Shown: positions 1-6,047, counted from the stretch's first letter. The stretch is DNA of 6,336 nt from Actinoplanes liguriensis (GCA_000715855.1 KL571249.1:107873-114208); one strand, 5' to 3'. Translations and numbers: made by a program. Notes: generated by a model from the sequence alone, not told the origin.

Positions 1-111
1 GCAGCAGCCCGTCCGCCTACGTGCCGGCAAGCCCCCGGCAGCAGCCCGTCCGCCTACGTGCCGGCAAGCCCCAAGAGGAGCCCGACCGCCTACCCGCCGG
101 CAAGCCCCGAA
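1..111. repeat. Tandem repeat, about three copies of a 36-37 bp unit
   Basis: Three adjacent units lie at about 1-37, 38-74 and 75-111, with no spacer between them. Units 1 and 2 are identical over their first 35 bases. Unit 3 keeps the core GCCCG-CCGCCTAC and the block GCCGGCAAGCCCC with a few substitutions and a period of 36. A degraded fourth unit may begin at 112. Read on the minus strand, the unit corresponds to the last codons of meaB (GLAGG) plus its TAG stop: the stop at 90-92 lies in unit 3, and the same CTA trinucleotide recurs at 54-56 and 17-19. The 3' end of the gene therefore appears to have been copied downstream in tandem. The array may continue past the left edge. No hairpin was found within a unit. 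Confidence 0.85.
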
Positions 112-1052
112 AGCAGCTCATCCGCCGCCGCGTACGGGTCGATCGCGCCGTCCGCGACCCGAGCCGCGAGCGACGCCAACGCCGTACCCCCGGAAAGGTC
201 GCCGATCCGGGCGCGCAACGTCCCGAGAGCCAGCGCGGAGATCTCCGCCGCCGCCCGGCGCTCCTGGCGGGCCCGCAGCTCGCCGCTCGACTCCAGCCAT
301 TCGCGGTGCTTGCCGATCGCGGCGACCACGTCGTCGACGCCCTCGCCCTTGACCGCGACCGCCCGGACCACCTGCGGCCGCCAGTCTCCCGCGGCGCGTT
401 CGCCGAGCGCCAGCATCCCCTGGATGTCGCGGTACGTGTTGTCCGCGCCCGGCCGATCCGCCTTGTTGATCACGAAGACGTCGGCGATCTCCAGCACCCC
501 GGCCTTGACCGCCTGGATCGCGTCGCCCATCCCGGGCGCGAGCAGCACCAGCGTGGTGTCGGCGAGGGAGGCGATCTCCACCTCGGCCTGGCCCACGCCG
601 ACCGTCTCGACCAGGATCACGTCGCAGCCGGCGCCCTCGAGCACCCGGACCGCCTGCGGGGTGGCCGCGGAGAGACCGCCGAGCTGACCGCGGCTGGACA
701 TCGACCGGATGTAGACGCCCGGGTCCGCGGTGTGCTCCTGCATCCGCACCCGGTCGCCGAGGATGGCGCCGCCGGTGAACGGGCTGGACGGGTCGACGGC
801 CAGCACACCGACCCGGTGGCCGGCCAGCCGCAGCGCGCGGACCAGCTCGTTCGTGGTGGTCGACTTGCCGACGCCGGGAGCGCCGGTGAGGCCGACGACC
901 TGGGCCCGGCCGGCGTGGGACGCCATCGCGGCGGCGACCTCGGGCAGGGCCGGGTCGCCGTTCTCCACCAGGCTGATCAGACGGGCCACCGACCGGGGGT
1001 CGCCCTCCCGCGCCTTGGCGACGAGGGAGGGCACGTCACGTGCTCGGCTCAC
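90..1052 (-). CDS. meaB: Methylmalonyl-CoA mutase-associated GTPase MeaB
   Basis: This is a cytoplasmic P-loop GTPase of the MeaB/ArgK (G3E, SIMIBI) family. Members load adenosylcobalamin onto methylmalonyl-CoA mutase and protect it from inactivation, which supports conversion of propionyl-CoA to succinyl-CoA. Counting from the GTG start (320 aa), the Walker A motif GAPGVGKS is at 57-64, AVDPSSPFTGGAILGD begins near residue 85, ETVGVGQ is at 149-155 and the guanine-specificity motif NKAD is at 196-199. The helical C-terminal part is present, so the gene looks intact and of normal length. The GTG at 1050-1052 is preferred because a GAGG lies 7 bases upstream and the protein then begins MSRARDVPSLV, like relatives. 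A TTG at 1083-1085 would add 11 residues (331 aa) and leave only 4 bp to the thiolase stop. It lies 37 bp behind the thiolase on the same strand and is probably co-transcribed with it. The last codons fall within the tandem repeat at the window edge. Confidence 0.95.
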   Translation of the reverse strand: MSRARDVPSLVAKAREGDPRSVARLISLVENGDPALPEVAAAMASHAGRAQVVGLTGAPGVGKSTTTNELVRALRLAGHRVGVLAVDPSSPFTGGAILGDRVRMQEHTADPGVYIRSMSSRGQLGGLSAATPQAVRVLEGAGCDVILVETVGVGQAEVEIASLADTTLVLLAPGMGDAIQAVKAGVLEIADVFVINKADRPGADNTYRDIQGMLALGERAAGDWRPQVVRAVAVKGEGVDDVVAAIGKHREWLESSGELRARQERRAAAEISALALGTLRARIGDLSGGTALASLAARVADGAIDPYAAADELLSGLAGG

Positions 1053-1059
1053 GACGGGG

Positions 1060-1063
1060 CCTC
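1060..1063 (-). promoter_or_regulatory. Ribosome binding site deciding the meaB start
   Basis: On the minus strand this reads GAGG, followed by 7 bases and the GTG at 1052-1050. The upstream TTG alternative has no comparable site, so this favours the shorter 320-residue MeaB. Confidence 0.55.
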
Positions 1064-1089
1064 GCCGTCGCGGGACGCGGTGCAAACGA

Positions 1090-2277
1090 TCACGCGGGCA
1101 CCTTGATGATCAGCGCGTCGCCCTGACCACCGCCACCGCAGAGCGAGGCCGCTCCGGTCCCGCCGCCGCGGCGCTTCAGCTCGAGCGCCAGGGTGAGGAC
1201 GAGCCGGGCGCCGGACATCCCGATCGGGTGACCGAGAGCGATCGCCCCGCCGTTGACGTTGACCTTGCTCTCGTCGACCTTCAGCTCGCGCATCGACTGC
1301 ATGGCCACCTGCGCGAACGCCTCGTTGATCTCGATCAGGTCGAGGTCCTCGACGGTGAGCCGGGCCTTGTCCAGCGCGTGCCGGATGGCGTTGGCGGGCT
1401 GGGACTGCAGCGAGCTGTCCGGCCCGGCGACGTTGCCGTGGGCGGTGATCTCGGCGAGCCAGGTGAGCCCGAGCTCCTCCGCCTTGGCCCTGCTCATCAC
1501 CACGACCGCGGCGGCGCCGTCGGAGATCGGCGAGGAGCTGGCAGCGGTGATGGTGCCTTCCGGGCTGAACGCGGGGCGCAGCTTGGCCAGCGACTCGGCG
1601 GTGGTGTCCGGCCGGACGCCCTCGTCGGTCTCGATCGGGCCGGGCGACTTGCGGTCGCCGGACGGCAGCGGCGCGATCTCCTCGGCGAACCGGCCCTCGC
1701 GCTGTGCGGCGGCGGCCCGCTGGTGGCTGAGCGCGGCGAAGGCGTCCTGCTCGGCGCGGCTGATGTTCAGCCTCACGCCGGCCTCCTCGGTGGACGCGCC
1801 CATCGAGACGCCGGCCCACGGGTCGGTCAGCCCGTCCAGCGCCATGTGGTCCTTGACGAGCGTGTCGCCGAACTTGGTGCCGCGGCGCTGGTCCATCAGC
1901 AGGTGCGGGGCGTTGGTCATGGACTCCATGCCGCCGGCCACCACGATGTCGAACTCGCCGGCCCGGATCAGCTGGTCGGCCAGCGCGATCGCGTCGAGGC
2001 CGGAGAGGCACACCTTGTTGACGGTGACCGCCGGGACGGTCATCGGGATGCCGGCCCCGACCGCTGCCTGACGGGCGGTGATCTGGCCGGCGCCGGCCTG
2101 CAGCACCTGGCCCATGATGACGTATTGCACCTGGTCGGGGGCGACGCCGCCGCGCTCCAGGGCCGCGGCGATGGCGTGTGCCCCGAGGGCGGTGCCGCTG
2201 AGGTGCTTGAGGTTGCCGAGCAGCCGCCCCATCGGGGTGCGGGCGCCACTGATGATCACGGAGCTGGTCACGGTCAC
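1090..2277 (-). CDS. Acetyl-CoA C-acetyltransferase (thiolase)
   Basis: This 395-residue cytoplasmic thiolase, the usual length for the family, condenses two acetyl-CoA to acetoacetyl-CoA or performs the reverse cleavage. All catalytic elements are visible: the nucleophilic Cys90 in [15 protein letters not shown] starting at 318, His350 in GHPIG, and Cys380 in the CGGGGQG C-terminal loop. GGMESM at 115-120 is also typical. The annotated start is GTG (2275-2277), giving [16 protein letters not shown] second GTG two codons later is possible, and neither has a strong Shine-Dalgarno sequence. It is divergent from the epimerase gene and is followed closely by meaB on the same strand, which suggests a two-gene operon. 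The exact chain-length preference cannot be read from sequence. Biosynthetic acetoacetyl-CoA thiolase is the likeliest role, with beta-ketothiolase as the alternative. Confidence 0.93.
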   Translation of the reverse strand: MTVTSSVIISGARTPMGRLLGNLKHLSGTALGAHAIAAALERGGVAPDQVQYVIMGQVLQAGAGQITARQAAVGAGIPMTVPAVTVNKVCLSGLDAIALADQLIRAGEFDIVVAGGMESMTNAPHLLMDQRRGTKFGDTLVKDHMALDGLTDPWAGVSMGASTEEAGVRLNISRAEQDAFAALSHQRAAAAQREGRFAEEIAPLPSGDRKSPGPIETDEGVRPDTTAESLAKLRPAFSPEGTITAASSSPISDGAAAVVVMSRAKAEELGLTWLAEITAHGNVAGPDSSLQSQPANAIRHALDKARLTVEDLDLIEINEAFAQVAMQSMRELKVDESKVNVNGGAIALGHPIGMSGARLVLTLALELKRRGGGTGAASLCGGGGQGDALIIKVPA

Positions 2278-2290
2278 GTCCGATCTGCGG

Positions 2291-2319
2291 CGGCCGGGGT
2301 GCGGTGAATCACCCGGCCG
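2291..2319. promoter_or_regulatory. Dyad in the divergent thiolase/epimerase promoter region
   Basis: An arm at 2291-2301 (CGGCCGGGGTG) pairs with 2310-2319 (CACCCGGCCG) with a single bulged G, leaving an 8-base loop. A competing perfect palindrome, GGTGAATCACC, sits at 2303-2313. The dyad lies in the 77 bp between two divergent genes, so it could be an operator read by both promoters. Alternatively it is a hairpin in the thiolase mRNA leader. No regulator is identified and no clear -10/-35 pair was found. Confidence 0.4.
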
Positions 2320-2354
2320 GGACTTAACGATGAGTCAGGTCAGAGACTAGTGGC

Positions 2355-2852
2355 ATGACTGAGCACACATCGAGTACCGGCCTTTCCGAGAATGTCACAC
2401 TCGCGGGCCTCGAATTGCTGCGCATCGACCACGTCGGCATCGCGGTCGCCGACCTTGACGGAGCCATCCGGTTTTATCAGGAAAAGTTCGGTTTGCACTG
2501 TGTGCACCAAGAGACCAATGACGAACAGGGTGTCCGGGAGGCGATGCTCGCCGTCGGCGACGGCAGCGGCCCGCGGATCCAGCTGCTCGCCCCCGCCCGG
2601 CCCGACTCCGCGATCGCCAAATTCCTCGACCGCAGCGGGCCCGGCCTGCAGCAACTCGCCTACACGGTGGCCGACGTGGAGGTCGCGGCTGCCGCGCTGC
2701 GGGCCCGCGGCATGCGACTGCTCTACGACGCCCCGAAACGCGGCACGGCCGGGTCGAGGATCAACTTCGTCCACCCGAAGGACGCCGGCGGGGTCCTCGT
2801 CGAGCTCGTCGAGCCGGCCGCCGAGGTAGACCATTCGGGTGAATCGGACTGA
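2355..2852 (+). CDS. mce: Methylmalonyl-CoA epimerase
   Basis: This is a 165-residue vicinal-oxygen-chelate (glyoxalase-fold) enzyme that interconverts (2R)- and (2S)-methylmalonyl-CoA, the step between propionyl-CoA carboxylase and methylmalonyl-CoA mutase. The first half begins at RIDHVGIAV (His26) and contains NDEQGVREAML and RIQLLAP (Gln76). The second half contains GPGLQQLAYTV and ends in FVHPKDAGGVLVELVEP (Glu150). By spacing, the metal ligands are H26, Q76, position 100 and E150. Position 100 is Gln in a QQ pair, where many family members have HH. The gene starts at ATG 2355 with no strong Shine-Dalgarno sequence, and about 20 residues precede the usual family start, so a shorter product is possible. 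It is divergent from the thiolase-meaB pair, which fits joint propionyl-CoA metabolism. Confidence 0.93.
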   Translation: MTEHTSSTGLSENVTLAGLELLRIDHVGIAVADLDGAIRFYQEKFGLHCVHQETNDEQGVREAMLAVGDGSGPRIQLLAPARPDSAIAKFLDRSGPGLQQLAYTVADVEVAAAALRARGMRLLYDAPKRGTAGSRINFVHPKDAGGVLVELVEPAAEVDHSGESD

Positions 2853-2954
2853 CGTGAGCCCGGCCACCTGGCAGGATCGGGGCCATTGAGCAGGTCCGAC
2901 GACCTCATCGGCCGGGTGGCGATCATCCGAAGCCCCGAGTCAGCAGGTAGCGAC

Positions 2955-2993
2955 GGGACGACGCCGGACCGGCCGGTGAGTGACGGTCGTCCC
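2955..2993 (+). terminator. Possible hairpin terminator after the epimerase gene
   Basis: GGGACGAC at 2955-2962 pairs perfectly with GTCGTCCC at 2986-2993. The enclosed segment contains the 10 bp palindrome ACCGGCCGGT (2968-2977). No T tract follows, so this would be a T-less actinobacterial-type terminator, or else a protein-binding dyad upstream of the next gene. Confidence 0.35.
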
Positions 2994-3090
2994 CCGAACG
3001 GCCCGGCACCCGCCCGCGCACCAGCTCAAAGCTGATCTACATTGGGGTTCCACAGACACTTCGCCCTTGCATGTCCGCCCCCTTCTCGCC

Positions 3091-3094
3091 AGGA
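3091..3094 (+). promoter_or_regulatory. Ribosome binding site deciding the start of the first coiled-coil gene
   Basis: AGGA is followed by 7 bases and then ATG at 3102-3104. An in-frame start 60 bases further upstream lacks such a site, and the residues it would add do not resemble the family. Confidence 0.6.
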
Positions 3095-3101
3095 TGGCGC
3101 A

Positions 3102-4342
3102 ATGCCCCAGCAGCAGGATCAGCACGTGGACTTCTTCGAAACCGCGAATACCCAGCACGACTTCACCGTCGTCCTGCGTGGTTACGACCGGCAGCAGGTC
3201 GACGGCCACATCGGCCGGCTGCTAGCCGCGCTGAACCAGGCCTATCAGGCCCGCGGCGAGGCCGAGCAGCGGATGAACGACGCCCAGCGCCGGCTTCGCC
3301 AGGCCGAGCAGCGGCTGAACGTGCTGGAGCAGAAACTCGCCGACAGCAACAAGTTGCTGGAGGAGAACAACCGGCCAACGCTCTCCGGGCTGGGCACCCG
3401 GGTCGAGCAGATCCTCCGGCTCGCCGAGGAACAGGCCAACGACCACCGCAGCGAGGCCAAGCGGGAGAGCGAGGGCATCCTCTCCGCCGCACGGCTCGAG
3501 GCGCGGGAGATCACCGACAAGGCCCGTGCCGAGGCCGCCGCGATGAAGGCGACCGCCGAGCGCGAGGCCGGCCAGGTGCGCACCCACGCCGAGCGGGAGG
3601 CCGCCGAGACCCGGGTCCAGGCCCGGCGCGAGGCCGACACCCTCCGGTCGGACGCCGACCGCGAGACCAAGCAGCTGCGCACGGTCACCGCCCATGAGGT
3701 CGCCGAGCTCAAGTCGACGGTCGAGCGCGAGGTCTCCTCGCTGCGCGCCACCGCTGAGCGGGAGATCACCCAGGCCCGGGCGAAGGCCGGCCGCGAGGCC
3801 GAGGAGAAGCGCGCCGAGGCCACCAAGATGCTCGCCGACGCCCGCGACAAGCGCGACAAGGACCTGCAGGCCCTGGCGCTGGAGATCGCCGAGCGCCGGG
3901 AGAAGGCGGAGACCGAGGAGTCGCAGCGGCATGCCGCCCAGCTCCAGGCCACCCAGAAGATGGTGGCCGAGGGCGAGGAACGGGCCCGCGCCGCGGAGGA
4001 CCGCGCGAAGGAGATCGAGCAGCGCGCCGAGAGCCGCCGCATCGAGTCCGAGCGCAGCGCCGCCGAGGCGGTGGAGAAGGCCCGCGCCCTGGCCGAGAAG
4101 ACCGTCTCGGAGGCTCGCTCCGAGGCCAACCGACTCCTCAGCGAGTCCCGCACCGAGGCCGAGCTGACCACCCAGGCCGCCCGCCGCGAGGTCGAGGACC
4201 TCACCCGGCAGAAGGACGCGGTCACCAACCAGCTGGGTCAGATGTTGTCCGGCCTCTCCGGTCTGGTGCCCCGAGCCAGCCGGCCGAGCCGGCCGAGGCC
4301 GAGGCGGACGACGAGCCGGTCGCCGCGAAGACGAACTCGTAA
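3102..4342 (+). CDS. FilP-like DivIVA-domain coiled-coil protein, apparent frame break near the C-terminus
   Basis: This is a predicted cytoplasmic filament or scaffold protein of the FilP/DivIVA-like family, known in actinomycetes for roles in polar growth and cell-envelope stiffness. Older annotations call such proteins cellulose-binding. The N-terminus has FTVVLRGYDRQQVD (21-34), then LGTRVEQILRLAEEQA (97-112). Thirteen unbroken 11-residue repeats cover 107-249, and five more cover 315-369. QKDAVTNQLGQMLSGLSGL closes the coil. As read, the frame continues to 4520 (472 aa) with an Arg-rich tail unlike the rest. Adding one C to the run at 4269-4272 instead gives a short acidic Pro/Ala/Glu tail ending in AAKTNS at TAA 4340-4342 (413 aa), with all 23 codons ending in G or C. 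The end given here is that restored stop. It lies downstream of mce and upstream of a paralog. Family assignment is strong. The exact cellular role is inferred. Confidence 0.85.
3420..3848 (+). repeat. 13 consecutive hendecad (33 bp) coding repeats, first coiled-coil gene
   Basis: The protein segment 107-249 divides without gap or remainder into thirteen 11-residue units, with a consensus close to x-A-x-R-E-x-x-x-L-R-x. Examples are HAEREAAETRV, QARREADTLRS and TVEREVSSLRA. An 11-residue period gives a nearly straight or slightly right-handed coiled coil, unlike the left-handed heptad coil. The DNA units are diverged, so this is a protein-level repeat and not a recent DNA expansion. Confidence 0.85.
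4044..4208 (+). repeat. Five further hendecad repeats near the C-terminal end of the coil
   Basis: Residues 315-369 divide into five 11-residue units, for example EARSEANRLLS and AARREVEDLTR. A 65-residue linker of less regular period separates them from the first array. 65 equals 51 plus 14, which may reflect the 51-residue super-repeat described for Scy/FilP coiled coils, but I could not confirm this. Confidence 0.7.
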
Positions 4343-4363
4343 CGATCCGTCCCGGTCTCTCCG

Positions 4364-4390
4364 GTTGCGGACTCTCCGTGAGTACGCAAC
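4364..4390 (+). terminator. First hairpin downstream of the first coiled-coil gene
   Basis: GTTGCG (4364-4369) pairs with CGCAAC (4385-4390). One G/A mismatch follows, then ACTC (4371-4374) pairs with GAGT (4380-4383), closing a 5-base loop. There is no T tract. It lies 21 bases after the restored stop codon. Confidence 0.4.
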
Positions 4391-4419
4391 GGTGGGACCG
4401 GTCGGCGGCTTTTGTGACG

Positions 4420-4452
4420 CAGGCCGTACCGGAGTTTCTCCGGCACGGCCTG
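4420..4452 (+). terminator. Strong hairpin, likely transcription terminator
   Basis: CAGGCCGT (4420-4427) pairs with ACGGCCTG (4445-4452). After a single A/C mismatch, CCGGAG (4429-4434) pairs with CTCCGG (4438-4443) around a TTT loop. TTTT follows at 4458-4461. With 14 paired bases and a short loop, this is the best intrinsic terminator candidate in the window. Its position supports translation of the first coiled-coil gene ending before it, at 4342. Confidence 0.65.
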
Positions 4453-4569
4453 ACTCGTTTTGGCGCGTAGCCTGGGTTCCGCACGGCACCCGGTCGGACA
4501 ATTCGCAACTACCCGCATAGTCCCGCTCAAGCCGGTGTGTAACGACATGCCGCAGGACTAGGCGTATGT

Positions 4570-4574
4570 GAGGA
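4570..4574 (+). promoter_or_regulatory. Ribosome binding site deciding the start of the second coiled-coil gene
   Basis: GAGGA is followed by 8 bases and then ATG at 4583-4585. Earlier in-frame starts at 4568 (GTG) and 4574 (ATG) overlap this site and have no good one of their own. Confidence 0.6.
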
Positions 4575-4582
4575 TGGAAAGC

Positions 4583-5981
4583 ATGTCGCACGGCGGTGAA
4601 ATCTTCGGCCTTGGCGGAGACTCGGCCACCGAGCCGAGCTTCGAGACCGCTATGCGAGGTTATGAGCGGAAGCAGGTCGACAGATACGTCGCCCGCGCCG
4701 AGAACGAGATCGCCGCTCTGGCCGCCGAGCGTGAGCAGGCCTATTCGCAGATCCAGGCGATGGCCGCGCAGATCGAGCGGCTCCAGCAGGAGATCACCGC
4801 GGCCCGCCGGAACAACGGCATGAGCGGCGAGGTCTCCTTCCGGCACCTCGGCGCCCGGGTCGAGCAGATCCTCGTGCTCGCCGAGGAGCAGGCCGAAGTG
4901 ATCAAGGCGTCGGCCACCGACGACATCGCCGGCCGGCTCGCCGAGGCGGAGCGCATCCGGGCCGAGGCCGAGGCGCACGCCCACGACGCGGTCCGCGACT
5001 TCGAGGTGGCCCTGGCCGCCCGCCGCTCCGAGGAGGAGAAGGCGGACGCCGCCAAGCGCGCCGCGGCCGACAAGGCGGTCGCCACCGCCCGCCAGACCGC
5101 CGAGCAGATCCGCACCGAGAGCGAGGCGCTGCTGGCCCGCGCCCGCGCCGAGGCACAGCACCTGGGCGACAAGGCCGCGCAGGAGGCCCAGCGGGCTCGC
5201 GCTGAAGTGGACGGTTACGTGCAGTCCACCCGGGTGCAGGCCGAGCAGGAGCTGAAGGCGCTGCGCGAGAAGACCAACCAGGAGATCACCACCCGCCGGG
5301 CGGAAGCCGACCGCGAGCAGTCCGACCTGAAGGCCGCCGTCGAGCACGAGCTGGCGCTGCGCCGGCACGCGGTGATCGAGGAGCTCGGCCAGATGCGCTC
5401 CGGCGTCGAGAAGCAGTGCGCCGACCTGCGCAGCGAGGCCGACAAATATGCGGAGGAGGTGCTCCGCCGCTCGGACGAGCAGGCCACCGCCACCCGCAAG
5501 GAGCTCGCCGCCCAGCAGGAGCGGATCGCCCAGGCCGGCCGTGAGCTGGAGGCCGCCCAGGCCAAGGTCGCCGAGGCCGAGCAGCGCCTGACCACCGCCC
5601 AGGAGCAGGCCCGGGCCGCGGAGCTGGAGACCGAGCGGGTCGAGCAGCAGCTCGCCGAGACGAGCAAGAAGCTGGAGAGCGAGCTGCAGCGGGTCAGCGA
5701 GGCGCAGCGGGCCGGGGAGGCTGCCGAGCGGCACGCCGCCGACGTCCGCCGCCAGGTCCGTCCGCAGCCAGGTGCAGCGGGAGGCGAAGCGGGTGGCCGA
5801 GCTGGCCGCCGCCGCGGTGCTGGCCGCCGCCGCGTCCCCCGAGCCGGGGCTGGAGCCGGAGCCGGAGCGGGCGACCGGTCACGCCGCGGTGGAGCTGGAC
5901 GAGAAGCAGCCCGCCAAGGTGACCGCATCGGCGAAGGTGACCGTCCCGCAGGCGAGCCGGGTGTCCGCGGACGCGGAGTAA
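4583..5981 (+). CDS. Second FilP-like DivIVA-domain coiled-coil protein, apparent frame break near the C-terminus
   Basis: This is a paralog of the preceding gene and a predicted cytoplasmic coiled-coil scaffold. The N-terminus has FETAMRGYERKQVD (20-33), and LGARVEQILVLAEEQA is at 89-104. Six 11-residue units begin at residue 99, a 7-residue step follows, and then thirteen unbroken hendecads cover 172-314. A heptad-like Gln/Glu/Ala-rich coil runs to about 390. As read, the frame continues to 6088 (501 aa) with a Gly/Arg-rich tail and overlaps the next gene by 41 bases. Removing one copy of the tandem gtcc at 5756-5763 restores VRRQVRSQVQREAKRVAEL, an Ala-rich stretch and an acidic Pro/Glu region ending at TAA 5979-5981 (464 aa), with almost all codons ending in G or C. 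The end given here is that stop. The spacing from its paralog, with terminator hairpins between, suggests its own promoter. Confidence 0.85.
5096..5524 (+). repeat. 13 consecutive hendecad coding repeats, second coiled-coil gene
   Basis: Residues 172-314 form thirteen 11-residue units with no break, for example TRVQAEQELKA, LKAAVEHELAL and MRSGVEKQCAD. The array is the same length (143 residues) as the first array in the neighbouring paralog. It is preceded by six hendecads and one 7-residue step starting at 4877. Confidence 0.8.
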
Positions 5982-6000
5982 CGGGTTGGCGGTCGTTGCG

Positions 6001-6038
6001 CCACAGCGATAACGTCCGGGTCTTCACGTCCGCTGTGG
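6001..6038 (+). promoter_or_regulatory. Inverted repeat overlapping the transporter ribosome binding site
   Basis: CCACAGCG (6001-6008) pairs perfectly with CGCTGTGG (6031-6038). Inside, ACGT at 6012-6015 can pair with ACGT at 6026-6029. The right arm includes the first two bases of the GGAGG ribosome binding site (6037-6041). Folding in RNA would partly hide that site. As DNA, it could equally be an operator. Confidence 0.5.
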
Positions 6039-6041
6039 AGG
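6037..6041 (+). promoter_or_regulatory. Ribosome binding site of the AI-2E family transporter
   Basis: GGAGG followed by 6 bases and ATG 6048-6050 is a strong, well-spaced site that fixes this start. Confidence 0.7.
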
Positions 6042-6047
6042 TCCCGC

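Larger units (their letters stand above)
2853..3101 (+). other. 249 bp intergenic region upstream of the first coiled-coil gene
   Basis: No convincing gene lies here. It holds a GC-rich hairpin (2955-2993) and a reading frame that continues in phase from the epimerase stop to a TGA at 3033-3035 (60 codons; a TTG at 2886 would give 49 residues). That frame is rich in Pro, Ser, Arg and Asp and resembles nothing I recognise. The promoter of the coiled-coil gene should lie in the more A/T-containing stretch around 3025-3065. A TACATT hexamer is present there, but no good -35 partner was found. Confidence 0.5.
4343..4582 (+). other. 240 bp intergenic region between the coiled-coil genes
   Basis: Assuming the restored stop at 4342, this interval contains two successive hairpins (4364-4390 and 4420-4452) followed by about 130 bp that should hold the promoter of the second coiled-coil gene. 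The A/T-richer patches at about 4499-4522 and 4536-4570 are the likeliest promoter sites, but no convincing -35/-10 pair was found. Confidence 0.5.

Noticed and set aside
1..111. CRISPR-like repeat because of the 36-37 bp unit
   Set aside because: Units are directly adjacent with no spacers, and one overlaps the end of meaB.
730..2307. Long plus-strand open frame opposite the thiolase and meaB
   Set aside because: It is antisense to two genes with complete catalytic motifs. Its composition is low-complexity Arg/Gly/Asp/Val, as expected of a GC-rich shadow frame.
3037..3042. TACATT as a -10 promoter element for the first coiled-coil gene
   Set aside because: It matches TANNNT, but no TTGAC-like element was found at the right spacing, so it is mentioned only as a weak possibility.
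4266..4275. Programmed ribosomal frameshift at the C run
   Set aside because: No canonical XXXYYYZ heptamer is present, and the paralog breaks in the opposite direction at an unrelated sequence. An error or mutation is simpler.
3222..4508. Long minus-strand open frames opposite the first coiled-coil gene
   Set aside because: They are Leu/Gly- or Ser/Arg-rich mirror images of the Glu/Ala/Arg codons of the coiled coil, with no family motif.
4238..5734. Long minus-strand open frame opposite the second coiled-coil gene
   Set aside because: It is a Leu/Gly-rich shadow of the coiled coil and crosses the terminator hairpins.
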